64,000 nt of DNA from Nocardioides psychrotolerans (GCF_900113685.1 NZ_FOQG01000004.1:1-64000), one strand, 5' to 3'. Positions 33,906-43,660 are shown, counted from the first letter of the stretch. Program-made: numbers and translations. Notes: generated by a model from the sequence alone, not told the origin.

Positions 33906-36626
33906 GTGCTGCATGGCCGGGACCGCGAGACAGCAGAGCTGGTGGCGATGCTCGATGCGGCACGCGCCGGACTGGCCTCACGCATGCTCATCAGCGCAGG
34001 CGCCGGCGTCGGCAAGTCCGCACTCCTGGAGGCGATGGCGGCGCAGGCTCACGGCGCGACGGTCCTGCGCACGGCCGGCCTGGAGTCCGAGTCGCCCCTG
34101 GCGTTCGCAGCCCTGCACCGGCTGCTGCGTCCGGTCATGGACCGGGCGACGTCACTGCCTGAGCCGCAGGCTCGTGCCCTCCACGTCGCCTTCGGTCAGG
34201 ACGACGGAGACCGGATCGACCCGTTCCTGGTCGCACTGGCGACGCTGTCGCTCCTGACAGAGGTGGCCGAGGCAGGTCCCGTGCTGTGCCTGATCGACGA
34301 CGCGCACTGGCTCGACGTCGCCTCGAGCGAGGCCCTGCTGTTCGCCGCGCGACGCCTGCTCGCGGAACCCGTGGTGATCGTCTTCGCCGCTCGCGACGAC
34401 GACCCCCGCAGCTTCGCCCCGACCGATGTGCCCCTGATGCGTCTCCAGGGATTGTCCGGCCCAGCGTCTGGTGCGCTCCTTCGCGAACGAGCGGACCACG
34501 ACCTGTCGGACCAGGTCGTCCACCAACTCGCTGCCCGCACCGGCGGCAACCCGCTGGCCCTGATGGAGCTACCCGGTCGGCTCAACACCGCGCAGCTGGA
34601 AGGAACAGCTGCACTGCCCGACGAGCTACCCCTCTCGGACCGCGTCGAACGTGCCTTCCTGGACCGGTGCCGCCGGCTCTCGGAAACGGGACAGACCCTG
34701 ATGCTCCTGGCGGCAGCCGACGACACCGGACGGCTGTCGGTGCTCCTGCGCGCGGGCGAGGCGCTGGGCGTGCCCCCCGCGACTGTCCACGAGGTCGAGC
34801 CGACCCAACTCCTGGAAGTGGACGGCGACTCGGTTCGCGTGCGGCACCCCCTGGTTAGGTCGGCGGTCTACCAGGCGGCGACCGGCTCGGAACGGCGCCA
34901 CGTGCACGCTGCGCTGGCTGACGCGCTGACCGCCTCCGTGGATCGTGACCGGCGTACGTGGCACCGGGCAGCCGCGTGCGACGGACCCGACGAGGGCGTT
35001 GCCGCGGAGCTCGAGGCTGCAGGTAGCCGCGCCGAACGACGTGGAGGGCACTACTCGGCTTCGGAGGCCTACCAGCGGGCCGCCCGGCTCACCTCGCGCG
35101 ACGAGCTGCGCGCCAGGCGCCTGTTCTCCGCGGCGCGCACCTCTTACGCCGCGGGAACGATCGACCGAGCGGGCGCGCTGCTCGACGAGGTGAGGCTGAT
35201 CGCAGACGACCCTCTGGTGCGTGCCGACATCGACCGGCTGCGTGGCCGGATCCAGGTCGTGCTCGGCTCCGCTGCGGACGCCCACAGCATGTTCATCCGG
35301 GCCGCTCGTGGCGTCGCCGAGCAGGATCAGGAACGCGCCGTCGAGATGGCAGCCCTGGCCGGAGTGCTGCGCAGCCACGGCGCCGACAGCGGTTCGACCC
35401 TTCCGGCCGGGGTCGTGGTGACGGGTGTCACCGCGTCGGACTCGGTCCGCATCCAGTGCCTGAAGCTGCTGCTCCAGAGCACCACGCTGGACGCCGAGCG
35501 GGACTGGGGTGGGGCGCTCAAGGTGCTGCGGACTGCGCTGACTATCGGCTTGGACACGGAGGACCGTGACGTCTGGGCGAACCTGGCCAACATCGCCCTC
35601 CACCTCGGCGATGACGCGGCTCACCGCCGCTACTTCAGTGCCATGCTGTCGGCCGCGCGCGCCGACGGTGCGGTGATGGAGGTCCTCTACGCCCTGCACC
35701 GTGTGTGCCTCAGCGAATTCGCGGCGGGCGACTGGTCGGCGGTACGCCGTTCGGCAGATGACGCCATGGCTCTGGCGCGGAGCATCGGGCAACCGGCCTT
35801 GACCACCACTCCGCTGGCCTGGCTCACCCTGCTGGCCGCCCTCGGAGGGGCGGAGGACTACGACGCCCTGTTGAACGAGACCGAGGAGGCTCTCGCGCAG
35901 CGTCGGCTGGGGATCATGGAGCGCCCGGTCGCGGACCTGCTCCACTGGGCCAAGGGCACCCGGGCCCAGCACGCGGGTGCCGCGTCCGAGTCCTCCCACC
36001 ACTTCGACCAGATGCGAGTGCCGGTGCTGACCCGCCTCGCGGCCTCTGCCCGGATCTCCGCCGCCGTGCAGGCCAAGGAACACAGCCTCGCTTCTGACTG
36101 GACCTCGGAGATCGAGGCGTTCGCCGTCGCCACGGCGCTGCCGTGGGCGTTGGCCGTGGCCGAGCACGGACGTGCTCTCCTCGCCGGCGCGGACGATGTG
36201 CCCGGTCTCTACGAGCGTGCGCTCATCCACCACGCGCAGGCCGGACGCCGCTACGAGGAGGCCTGCACCCAGCTGGCGTACGGGGAGCACCTGCGCCGCG
36301 CTGGCCGTCGCGTGGAAGCGCGCAGACACCTCACCAAGGCGCTCGAAACGTTCCGGGACCTGCGCGCCGAGCCCCTGGTGGCGCGGGCCACCCGCGAGCT
36401 GCGTGCCTCCGGTGCGACCGCCCGCCAACGAAACCCCTCGACGCTGGTCGCGCTCACGCCTACCGAGCTTCACATCGCCCAGCTTGTCAGCCACGGGATG
36501 TCGAACAAGGACGTCGCTGCGCAGTGCTGGATCTCCCCCCGCACGGTCGCCTTCCACCTCCGCAACGTCTTCACCAAGACCGGCGTCACCTCCCGTGGGG
36601 AACTCGCGCAGCTCGACCTCGGCTGA
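33906..36626 (+). CDS. LuxR-family ATPase regulator (LAL type)
   Basis: This 906-residue regulator starts at GTG 33906 (HGRDRETAELVAML). It carries an AAA/STAND ATPase with Walker A SAGAGVGKSALLEAM near residue 30 and Walker B VLCLIDDAHWLD near 130. A long helical middle follows, then a C-terminal LuxR helix-turn-helix (LTPTELHIAQLVSHGMSNKD, ISPRTVAFHLRNVFTKTGVT). These large regulators commonly control secondary metabolism or transport. The HD-domain and DHA2 exporter genes follow on the same strand and may be targets (inference). Confidence 0.93.
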   Translation: MLHGRDRETAELVAMLDAARAGLASRMLISAGAGVGKSALLEAMAAQAHGATVLRTAGLESESPLAFAALHRLLRPVMDRATSLPEPQARALHVAFGQDDGDRIDPFLVALATLSLLTEVAEAGPVLCLIDDAHWLDVASSEALLFAARRLLAEPVVIVFAARDDDPRSFAPTDVPLMRLQGLSGPASGALLRERADHDLSDQVVHQLAARTGGNPLALMELPGRLNTAQLEGTAALPDELPLSDRVERAFLDRCRRLSETGQTLMLLAAADDTGRLSVLLRAGEALGVPPATVHEVEPTQLLEVDGDSVRVRHPLVRSAVYQAATGSERRHVHAALADALTASVDRDRRTWHRAAACDGPDEGVAAELEAAGSRAERRGGHYSASEAYQRAARLTSRDELRARRLFSAARTSYAAGTIDRAGALLDEVRLIADDPLVRADIDRLRGRIQVVLGSAADAHSMFIRAARGVAEQDQERAVEMAALAGVLRSHGADSGSTLPAGVVVTGVTASDSVRIQCLKLLLQSTTLDAERDWGGALKVLRTALTIGLDTEDRDVWANLANIALHLGDDAAHRRYFSAMLSAARADGAVMEVLYALHRVCLSEFAAGDWSAVRRSADDAMALARSIGQPALTTTPLAWLTLLAALGGAEDYDALLNETEEALAQRRLGIMERPVADLLHWAKGTRAQHAGAASESSHHFDQMRVPVLTRLAASARISAAVQAKEHSLASDWTSEIEAFAVATALPWALAVAEHGRALLAGADDVPGLYERALIHHAQAGRRYEEACTQLAYGEHLRRAGRRVEARRHLTKALETFRDLRAEPLVARATRELRASGATARQRNPSTLVALTPTELHIAQLVSHGMSNKDVAAQCWISPRTVAFHLRNVFTKTGVTSRGELAQLDLG

Positions 36627-36717
36627 GCCCATCCCGGCAGTTTGACCGGGGCGACGTCGCCGCTTCCCGAGCAAGGTGAGTGGTGACGGCACGACGTGCC
36701 GGACGGAAGCGGACCCG

Positions 36718-37515
36718 ATGTCCCGCCTCTCCCGATGGGGACCTCCCGTGAACGACCGACGCACCGACCTGGGAACGATCACCTGGGTCCAGCAAACCTC
36801 CGGCTGGCTCTCACCCGCCGAACGACGCTCCCTGCTCTGGCCGCTGGCACGCGCCCACGCCCGCAACACGATCGGTCGGTTCTCCACCGCGGTGCGCCTC
36901 AACTCCGGACGACACGCCTACATCCCCGCACTCCGGCTGGTGCCTCCCAACACGGTGCTCACCCGGGCCGCCGAGGACCTGGCCCGCAACGTGATGCCTT
37001 CCGCCTTGGTCAACCACAGCCACCGCACCTACACGTTCGGCCGCGCGCTGGGCGAGCTCGAAGACGTCGACGTCGACGACGAGCTCCTGTTCGCCGCCGC
37101 GATGCTGCACGACACCGGCCTGATCAAGCCGACCGGAGACGCCGACTTCACCCTCACCAGCGCCCGCATCGCCCGTGACGTCGCCGAACAGGTGGGCCTG
37201 TCCACCACCGCAAGCACGACCATTCAGACCGCCATCACCCTGCACCACAGCCCCGGGGTCACGCTGAGCGCCGGACCTGTCGCCTACCTGCTCTCCGCAG
37301 GGGCTGGCCTCGACGTCGTCGGTCTCCGGTCCTGGGAGCTCCCCGCCGACACCCTGACCGACGCCGTCAACGCCTACCCGCGCGAGAACTTCAAGCGGGT
37401 CTTCGCCACCGCGTTCGCCCAGGAAGCCGCCCGCGTGCCGCAGGGCCGCACCAACGTCCTCCACCGCTACGGCGCCTTCACCGCCGCGATCCGCTTCGCA
37501 CCCTTCAGCTCCTGA
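36718..37515 (+). CDS. HD-domain hydrolase
   Basis: The protein has 265 residues from ATG 36718 (a GTG at 36748 is also possible). The metal-binding HD motif is in ELLFAAAMLHDTGLIKPTGD, with an upstream His in NHSHRTYTFGRAL and a downstream ITLHHSPGV. The layout resembles cyanamide-hydratase-like or nucleotide-phosphohydrolase HD proteins of about 200-250 residues. The substrate cannot be predicted. It lies between the LAL regulator and a DHA2 exporter gene. Confidence 0.87.
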   Translation: MSRLSRWGPPVNDRRTDLGTITWVQQTSGWLSPAERRSLLWPLARAHARNTIGRFSTAVRLNSGRHAYIPALRLVPPNTVLTRAAEDLARNVMPSALVNHSHRTYTFGRALGELEDVDVDDELLFAAAMLHDTGLIKPTGDADFTLTSARIARDVAEQVGLSTTASTTIQTAITLHHSPGVTLSAGPVAYLLSAGAGLDVVGLRSWELPADTLTDAVNAYPRENFKRVFATAFAQEAARVPQGRTNVLHRYGAFTAAIRFAPFSS

Positions 37516-37596
37516 CCCACCCCGCGCCACACCCACGTCGTCGAACCCCGGCGTCCCGCCCTCACCACCATTTCCGACCCCACCCTGGGAGTTCCC

Positions 37597-39042
37597 ATGT
37601 CACACCCACCGCACCTCACCGCAACCCACGAACACGCGACCGAGACGCCTCGTCGCTCCTGGTCTGTCCTGGCCATGGCCCTGGCCGCCCAGGTCCTCGT
37701 CGTTCTCGACATCTCGGTCGTCAACACCGCCCTGCCCACCATCGGCACCGAGCTGCATCTGGCCAGCACCGACCTGGCCTGGATGGTCACCGCCTACCTA
37801 CTCTTCTCCGGGGGCGGCCTACTGCTCGGCGGCCGCATCGCCGACCTCCTGCCGAAACGACGCATCTTCATGCTCGGCATGACCGTGTTCACCGGCGCCT
37901 CGCTCCTGAGCGGCTTCGCCTCCAGCGGTGGCGAGCTCATCGCCGGCCGGGCGACGCAAGGCGCCGGCGCGGCACTGATGACACCGGCCGCGCTCGCGAT
38001 CATCATGACCACCTACGCCGGCGCGCAGCGTGCACGCGGCCTGGCCCTGTGGGGTGCCATCGGTGGCCTCGGCATCGCCGCCGGTGTCACCATCGGCGGA
38101 GCCCTGACCACGTGGGCTGGATGGCAGGCCATCTTCTGGGTCAACGTCCCCATCGGGATCATCACCCTCGTCACCGCCATGCGGATCCTGCCCAAGATGA
38201 AGGCCGAACGCGTCAGCCTGGGCCGCTTCGACGTCGCCGGAGCCGCCACCGTCGTCACCGGCCTGGCCACCCTCATGTATGCCCTGTCCGGCACCGAGAC
38301 CCATGGCTGGACCTCGACGCGCACCCTCCTCACCCTCGGCGTCTCAGCTGTTCTGCTCGCGGCCTTCATGGCGATCGAGTGCCGGGTCGCCCAGCCGCTG
38401 GTCCACCCGCACACCTGGAAGATCTCCTCGCTGGTCTCCTCCACGGCCGTGATGCTCGGCGTCACCGGCCTCGTGGTGGGCACCGTCTTCCTCACGTCGA
38501 TCTTCTTCCAGACCACGCTGGGCTACGCGGCCCTCACAGCAGGGCTCGCGGTCCTGCCGCTGGCGCTCGCCCTGGTCGTGGGCACCCACGTCGCCGGCAT
38601 CATCAGCAACCACCTCGCGGCTCGGGGTGTCGCCTCGTCCGGCCTCGTCGTGGCCGCAGTCGGCGCGTTGCTGCTCTCACGTGCCGATGAAGCTGCCAGC
38701 TATGCCGTTGACCTGCTGCCAGGCCTGCTCATCATCGGCATCGGGACCGGCATGGTGTTCGTCGCGGTCTCGGGCGCCGCGATGGGCGGCATCCCGGACG
38801 AGCACGCAGGCATGGCTGCAGGATTTCTGATGACCGGCCACGAGGTCGGAGCCGCCCTCGGCGTCGCCGTGCTGTCCGCCGTGGCCGCCGCGGCCGGTCC
38901 GCTGAGCACCGCAGCCGGGGCTGCGGCTGCGTTCGAGCGGGGCTTCGTCGCCGCGGTCGTCGTTGCCGTAGGCTTCGCCGCGCTGGCCGCCCTGTGCATG
39001 CCAGCCACCCGAAGCGCAGGCGGTCACCTGCACATGCACTGA
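37597..39042 (+). CDS. DHA2-family (14-helix) drug exporter
   Basis: This 481-residue MFS protein with 14 predicted helices opens with SVLAMALAAQVLVVLDISVV and continues NTALPTIG, the D1 motif of the DHA2 family. The motif A loop LLLGGRIADLLPKRRIFMLG and motif C-like region near GLGIAAGVTIGGALTTWAGW are present. Members expel drugs by proton antiport. The His-rich tail (HLHMH) is unusual but may be chance. A GGGAG ribosome site precedes ATG 37597. Confidence 0.93.
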   Translation: MSHPPHLTATHEHATETPRRSWSVLAMALAAQVLVVLDISVVNTALPTIGTELHLASTDLAWMVTAYLLFSGGGLLLGGRIADLLPKRRIFMLGMTVFTGASLLSGFASSGGELIAGRATQGAGAALMTPAALAIIMTTYAGAQRARGLALWGAIGGLGIAAGVTIGGALTTWAGWQAIFWVNVPIGIITLVTAMRILPKMKAERVSLGRFDVAGAATVVTGLATLMYALSGTETHGWTSTRTLLTLGVSAVLLAAFMAIECRVAQPLVHPHTWKISSLVSSTAVMLGVTGLVVGTVFLTSIFFQTTLGYAALTAGLAVLPLALALVVGTHVAGIISNHLAARGVASSGLVVAAVGALLLSRADEAASYAVDLLPGLLIIGIGTGMVFVAVSGAAMGGIPDEHAGMAAGFLMTGHEVGAALGVAVLSAVAAAAGPLSTAAGAAAAFERGFVAAVVVAVGFAALAALCMPATRSAGGHLHMH

Positions 39043-39163
39043 CCGACAGGCCTGAAGCGACATCGTTGCTCGACAGCCATGGGCGCCACAAGCGCATGCA
39101 CGGCTCGGCCACACCCCTGGTGGCGGTAATCTTGCGATCGCCCTGAGTTGGGGATGCGTTCCT

Positions 39164-40693
39164 GTGGTGATGGAGATGCCGGTGGCGATCGAGTTCGTGA
39201 TCGACGACGTGGCCGGGCCCGACCACGTCGAGGTGCTCAGCGAGGCGTTGCACGCGCGTGCGGAGCGCAGTCTTCGCGAGCGCACGGTCTGGCTCGACAC
39301 TCATGACTGGCGGCTGTTCGGGGCCGGCCTGCTGTTGGAGCACCAGGTCCTCGCCGGGGGTTCGTGGCTGGTGCTGCGTGGTCTCGACGGAGACAGGATC
39401 GCCCGGCAGGCCGCCGCCCGGGCGACCGTCACCGCCGACACACTGCAGGAGGGCGCAATCGGTCACCGGGTGCGCGACCTGATCGGCCTCCGCGCGCTGC
39501 TGCCGCGTGCCTCCGTCACCCGGCCAGCGCAGGTGCTCCTGGTGTTGGACGGGGAGCAGAAGACCGTGGCCCGGGTGGTGCTGGAAGGCCCGGCGACGGT
39601 GAAGGACGGGACCCCTCTCGGCCTGCGGGCGCGCCTCGAGCCGTTGCGCGGCTACGACAAGGCCGCCCGCCGGGTCGAGAAGCGGCTGGCGGCGATCCCC
39701 GGGTTGTCACCGGCGGAATCGTTCTACGGGGCGGTATTCGCCGCCCGAGGACTCGACCCTCGCGGCTACCGCTCGAAGCCCGACCTTCACTTCGACCCGG
39801 AGCAGCCGGCCGGCGAGGCGTTTGCCAGCACCTTTGCCCAGCTCCTGGCGATCCTGCGCGACAACCTCGACGGCACGAGACGCGAGCTCGACAGCGAGTT
39901 CCTCCACGACTTTCGCGTCACTGTGCGGCGCAGCCGCGCTCTGGTGAAGCTCGCCGGAGATGTGCTCGACGACAACGTCCGCGCCCGGTACGCCGCGGAG
40001 TTGAGATGGCTCGGCGACCGCACCTCGCTGAGCCGCGACCTCGACGTTCATCTGCTTGGATTCGACCAGATGGCAGGCCAGCTCCCGGCCCCGGAGGTGC
40101 TCGACCCGTTCCGTGACCAGCTGAGGCGAGAGGCTCGAACGGCGCACGCGGCGCTGAACCGGGCGCTGCGCTCGCCGCGGTTCGCCGACCTGCTCGAGGG
40201 CTGGGAGCGCGACCTGACGATGCCGCGCCCCGGCCCGGCTACCTCGCTGGCGGTGGCCGACGTCGCTGATCGACTACTGTCCCGGTCCTGGAAGCGGGTG
40301 CACAAGCGTGGCCGCGCGATCACCGTCGACTCTTCGCCCGAGGCGCTGCACGACCTGCGCAAACGGTGCAAGGAGTTGCGCTATCTGCTGGAGCTGTTCT
40401 CCAGTCTCTACAAGACGAAGGTGCACCGCGAGCTGGTGCGCGAGCTGAAGCGGCTCCAGGACAACCTCGGGGAATTCCAGGACAGCGAGGCACAGCGGTT
40501 CACGGTCGCCGAGCACGCCGCCGAGCTCGCCCGCAACAGGACGGCCGCCGCCACCCTGATGGGCTTGGGCCGGCTCGAGCAGCAGCTGGAGACCCGGCAG
40601 GACGCCGCACGACGTGAGTTCGCCGACCGCTGGGAGCGTTTCGACCGCAGGGACAACGAGCGGCTCTACGCCGAGATGGTGGCGGCCCGATGA
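39164..40693 (+). CDS. CYTH-CHAD protein (polyphosphate-binding type)
   Basis: In this 509-residue protein the first ~200 residues are a diverged CYTH (triphosphate tunnel) domain with VWLDTHDWRLFGAGLLLEHQ. Residues about 213-500 form a CHAD domain, a helical bundle rich in basic residues and His, as in FLHDFRVTVRRSRALVKLAG and EALHDLRKRCKELRYLLELF. CHAD proteins bind inorganic polyphosphate and coat its granules. Starts at GTG 39164, ATG 39167 and ATG 39173 are equivalent. The stop overlaps the ATG of a ParA-like ATPase (40690-40693), so the two are coupled. Confidence 0.9.
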   Translation: MVMEMPVAIEFVIDDVAGPDHVEVLSEALHARAERSLRERTVWLDTHDWRLFGAGLLLEHQVLAGGSWLVLRGLDGDRIARQAAARATVTADTLQEGAIGHRVRDLIGLRALLPRASVTRPAQVLLVLDGEQKTVARVVLEGPATVKDGTPLGLRARLEPLRGYDKAARRVEKRLAAIPGLSPAESFYGAVFAARGLDPRGYRSKPDLHFDPEQPAGEAFASTFAQLLAILRDNLDGTRRELDSEFLHDFRVTVRRSRALVKLAGDVLDDNVRARYAAELRWLGDRTSLSRDLDVHLLGFDQMAGQLPAPEVLDPFRDQLRREARTAHAALNRALRSPRFADLLEGWERDLTMPRPGPATSLAVADVADRLLSRSWKRVHKRGRAITVDSSPEALHDLRKRCKELRYLLELFSSLYKTKVHRELVRELKRLQDNLGEFQDSEAQRFTVAEHAAELARNRTAAATLMGLGRLEQQLETRQDAARREFADRWERFDRRDNERLYAEMVAAR

Positions 40694-41433
40694 AGATCCT
40701 GGCGTCGTACAGCATCAAGGGCGGGGTCGGGAAGACCACCGCCGCGGTCAACCTAGCCTGGCTCGCCGCGAACGAGGGGCGCCGGGTGTTGCTGTGGGAC
40801 CTCGACCCGCAGGGCGGGGCGACGTTCCTCCTCCGGATCCGACCTAGGGTCAAGGGCGGCGGCGAGGCGCTGGTCACGGGCCGCCGCGAGTTGAGGGACG
40901 CGGTCAAGGCCAGCGACTATGAGCACCTCGACGTGCTGCCGGCCGACTTCTCCTATCGCAACCTCGACCTGCTCCTCGACGCCCAGAAGAAGCCGACCCA
41001 GCGTCTCGGGCGGCTGCTGGACGATCTGGCCGAGGAGTACGACGTCGTCGTCCTGGACTGCGCTCCGAGCGTGTCGCTGGTTTCGGAGAGCATCGTGCGG
41101 GCCGCGGACCTGGTGCTCGCGCCGGTGCTTCCCGCACCGTTATCGGTGCGCACCCTCGACCAGCTGCGCTTGTTCATCGACGCGACCCGCGGGCCGGCGC
41201 CGGAGCTGCTGGCGTTCCTCTCCATGGTGGACCGGCGCCGCCGTATGCATCGCGAGCTGGCCGCCGAGCTGCCCATGCAGCACAGCGACGTCTCCGCGAC
41301 CACGGTGCCAGTCGCGTCGGCCGTGGAGCAGATGGGCGTGAGGCGCGCGCCGATCGTCGACTGGGCCCCGAGCAGCCCGGCCGCACGGTCCTTCCAAGCA
41401 CTGTGGAGCGAGGTCGCCGCACGCTGGACTTGA
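40690..41433 (+). CDS. ParA/MinD-like ATPase coupled to the CHAD protein
   Basis: This 247-residue ATPase has the deviant Walker A IKGGVGKTTAAVNLAWLA (with the signature Lys at KGGVGKT), switch I LWDLDPQGGATFLL, Walker B-like VVVLDCAPSVSLVSES and the C-terminal ParA layout. There is no ParB or parS nearby, so it is not a chromosome-partition locus. Because it overlaps the CHAD gene, I infer that it positions or distributes a cargo to which the CHAD protein belongs, most simply polyphosphate granules. Confidence 0.92.
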   Translation: MKILASYSIKGGVGKTTAAVNLAWLAANEGRRVLLWDLDPQGGATFLLRIRPRVKGGGEALVTGRRELRDAVKASDYEHLDVLPADFSYRNLDLLLDAQKKPTQRLGRLLDDLAEEYDVVVLDCAPSVSLVSESIVRAADLVLAPVLPAPLSVRTLDQLRLFIDATRGPAPELLAFLSMVDRRRRMHRELAAELPMQHSDVSATTVPVASAVEQMGVRRAPIVDWAPSSPAARSFQALWSEVAARWT

Positions 41434-41436
41434 CCG

Positions 41437-41790
41437 TCACTCGAGTCTCACAGGGTCCGGCCGACCTGGACGGGCCTCGAGACGTCCCATCAGCTCGGCC
41501 CGCTCCGGGAGGTTGAAGGCGATCCCGGCATCGCGGATCTCGCACTCGCACACGACACGCTTGTCGGGGTGTTCGACCAGGCACGGCTGCACGTCCCGGT
41601 CGAGACCGACGCTGCTGTCGTCGACGAACTGCGGCGGGTGGATGCCGACGGCTGTGCTGCGACCGCCAGGCCACCGCAGCAGCACCGAATTCGTTGCGGG
41701 TGTGCACCAGGGATTGGCCCGCGAATGGGCGCGAGCGTCGTGCGTGGACAGGGGTCCGATCCAGCGGGTTGATGGTCGTGGTTCGCTCAT
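41437..41790 (-). CDS. Hypothetical protein, 117 residues
   Basis: ATG 41790 opens a frame of 117 codons with normal high-GC third positions. The product is soluble, with Cys residues in VQPCLVEHP and VVCECEIRDA and a start of SEPRPSTRWIGPLSTHDARA. No family was recognised. It converges on the ParA-like gene with almost no gap and is divergent from the glyoxalase-like gene. Confidence 0.55.
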   Translation of the reverse strand: MSEPRPSTRWIGPLSTHDARAHSRANPWCTPATNSVLLRWPGGRSTAVGIHPPQFVDDSSVGLDRDVQPCLVEHPDKRVVCECEIRDAGIAFNLPERAELMGRLEARPGRPDPVRLE

Positions 41791-41829
41791 GGTGCTTGCC
41801 ATTGACCATCACCCAGGAAGGACGCCGCC

Positions 41830-42105
41830 GTGATCCGCAGTGTGTACGCCAACTGCACCGTCACCGATCTCAACCGTGCAGAAGAGTGGTACACCCGGCT
41901 GTTCGCTCGCGAGCCCGACGCCCGGCCCATGCCCGGCCTGATCGAGTGGCGCCTCGGCGACACCTTCGGCGTGCAGATCTGGTCCGAACCCGAGCGTGCC
42001 GGGAAGTCGTCCGTCGTGCTTGATGAGACCGATCTCGACGCTGCCGCCGCGCATGCTGCTGACGTCGGCATCCACCACGATGGACCGCAACCCGCTCGCA
42101 GTCCG
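41830..42105 (+). pseudogene. Glyoxalase/VOC-like protein, C-terminus disrupted
   Basis: ATG 41830 starts a VOC domain: SVYANCTVTDLNRAEEWYTR, LFAREPDARPMPGLIEW, GVQIWSEPE. Normal sequence persists to about 42105. The usual last strand with the metal-binding Glu (D-P-D-G-N-x-x) is then missing and the open frame runs on to 42288 as Arg/Ser-rich nonsense. In another frame 42143-42259 reads LAAEEQLITVVDRYLAGVGT, a fragment of a different protein. A deletion that joined two genes is likely. Without its C-terminal strand the protein is unlikely to be an enzyme. Confidence 0.6.
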
Positions 42106-42241
42106 TCAAGGGCCAACGATGAGTCCTCCCCACCAGCGACTACGCGCCGCGGACACGTGCACGCCTCGCGGCCGAGGAGCAGCTCATCACCGTCGTCGAC
42201 CGCTACCTCGCCGGGGTCGGCACCAGGCGGGTGCGGCCGGC

Positions 42242-43660
42242 TCAGGAAGGCTTGGGTGCGCCTGGCCGGGCGTAGCGGACCCACGTGATCGCGACGCACA
42301 TCGCGGCGAACGCGACCCCGATGTAGAAGAACGTCTCCGGCTCCATCAAGGTCAGCCCTACGCCGAAGAAGAACGGCCCGAAGGCGGCGAGTGCTGCCGT
42401 CCAGCCGATCACGCCACCGGCTTGTCGCCGCTCGAAGATCATCGGCATCTGCTTGAACGTGGACGCGTTGCCGATGCCGGCGAACAGGAAGATCGCGAGC
42501 ATCCCGTAGAGGAACTTGTCGAAGTCGGCCTCGAGGGCGCTGGCGCCGGCTCCCGCGTCGGGGGACAGCTGCAGGCTCGTGTAGAGGACGGACGCCAGGA
42601 TGCCGACGCCGGCGAACAGGGTCCACCGGGCCCCGCCCATCTTGTCGGTCAGCGGGCTGAACAGCACTCGGGCACCGGCGCCGATGAGCGGGCCCAGGAA
42701 GGCGAACTTGACCGGGTCGGGGATGGAGTAGCCCTCCACGAGCACCTGCGTCGTCCCGTCGGTCATGAGGCGGGCGATCTCGGCGTTGCCGCCGCCGTAG
42801 ATGTTCTTGATGAGCAGGCCGAACTGACCGGACAGCCCGGCGAAGGTGCCGAAGGTCATGATGTAGAGCAGCGTCATCCACCAGGTGTCCTGGTTCTTGA
42901 AGATGTCGAACTGCTGGCGCACGTTGACCTTGATCGGGATGCTCTTGAGCATGGTCCAGGCAAGGATCGCGCCGATGATGACGAACGGAACGTAGACGTA
43001 GGTGGCGTTCTGGTACCACACGTCCCTGGGCGCCTTCCCCGGGAACGCCTCGGTCTGGGAGGCGCCGAGGAACCCGATCATCGAGAAGCCGATGATCCAC
43101 GGGGTCACGAACTGGACCAGGGACACACCGAAGTTGCCCACGCCGGCCTGTACGCCCAGCGCCGTCCCCTGCATGCGGCGGGGGAAGAAGTACGACGTGC
43201 TCGGCATGAAGCCGGAGAACGCGCCACCGCCGATCCCGGACATGAACGACAGGGCCAGCAGCCAGGTGTAGGAGGTGTCCGGGTCCTGCACGGCGACGGC
43301 CCAGCCAACCAGTGGGAAGAGAAGCAACAGGGTGGTCAGCGACACCAGCCTGCGGGTGCCGAGGATCGGCGGCAGCACCATCCAGACCAGCCGCAGGAGA
43401 CCGGCGGAGAGCCCGGGCAGGGCGACCAGCCAGTAGAGCTGGTTCTGGGTGAGGTCGAAGCCCAGGTTGGTGAGCTTGGGCGCCAGGGCGCTGGCGATGA
43501 ACCAGGACGCGAAGGCCAGGGTCAGCGTGAACGTCGTGACGGACAGAGTCCGCCAGGCAAGCGCCTGGTCCCAGGTCTCGTCGTTCTCCGGGTCCCAGTC
43601 CTGGAGCCACTCGTTCCCGGTCCGGTTGTCCGCCTTGGCGGTGGTAGACGACGTTGACAT
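42242..43660 (-). CDS. narK: Nitrate/nitrite transporter, NarK type (NNP family), second carrier
   Basis: This 472-residue MFS carrier with 12 predicted helices starts at ATG 43660 (STSSTTAKADNRTGNEWL). NNP features include TALGVQAGVGNFGVSLVQFV in the first half and a glycine-rich MPSTSYFFPRRM region. Compared with its neighbour it has an extra cytosolic N-terminal stretch (WLQDWDPENDETWDQALAWR). Its start overlaps the stop of the first carrier gene by one base. Pairs of NarK proteins of different type usually combine nitrate/proton symport with nitrate/nitrite antiport (family knowledge). A much longer open frame upstream of 43660 is an artefact. Confidence 0.9.
   Translation of the reverse strand: MSTSSTTAKADNRTGNEWLQDWDPENDETWDQALAWRTLSVTTFTLTLAFASWFIASALAPKLTNLGFDLTQNQLYWLVALPGLSAGLLRLVWMVLPPILGTRRLVSLTTLLLLFPLVGWAVAVQDPDTSYTWLLALSFMSGIGGGAFSGFMPSTSYFFPRRMQGTALGVQAGVGNFGVSLVQFVTPWIIGFSMIGFLGASQTEAFPGKAPRDVWYQNATYVYVPFVIIGAILAWTMLKSIPIKVNVRQQFDIFKNQDTWWMTLLYIMTFGTFAGLSGQFGLLIKNIYGGGNAEIARLMTDGTTQVLVEGYSIPDPVKFAFLGPLIGAGARVLFSPLTDKMGGARWTLFAGVGILASVLYTSLQLSPDAGAGASALEADFDKFLYGMLAIFLFAGIGNASTFKQMPMIFERRQAGGVIGWTAALAAFGPFFFGVGLTLMEPETFFYIGVAFAAMCVAITWVRYARPGAPKPS

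Noticed and set aside
36628..36660. Short inverted repeat CCCGG...CCGGG after the LuxR-family regulator gene
   Set aside because: The five-base arms are too short to call a terminator in such GC-rich DNA.
34626..36902. 758-codon minus-strand open frame
   Set aside because: It is the antisense of the LuxR-family ATPase regulator, which has clear Walker and HTH motifs; the antisense protein has none.
41996..43657. Long plus-strand open frame opposite the second NarK gene
   Set aside because: Its translation is Glu/Gly/Arg-rich without domains and mirrors the codon pattern of the genuine NarK gene on the other strand.
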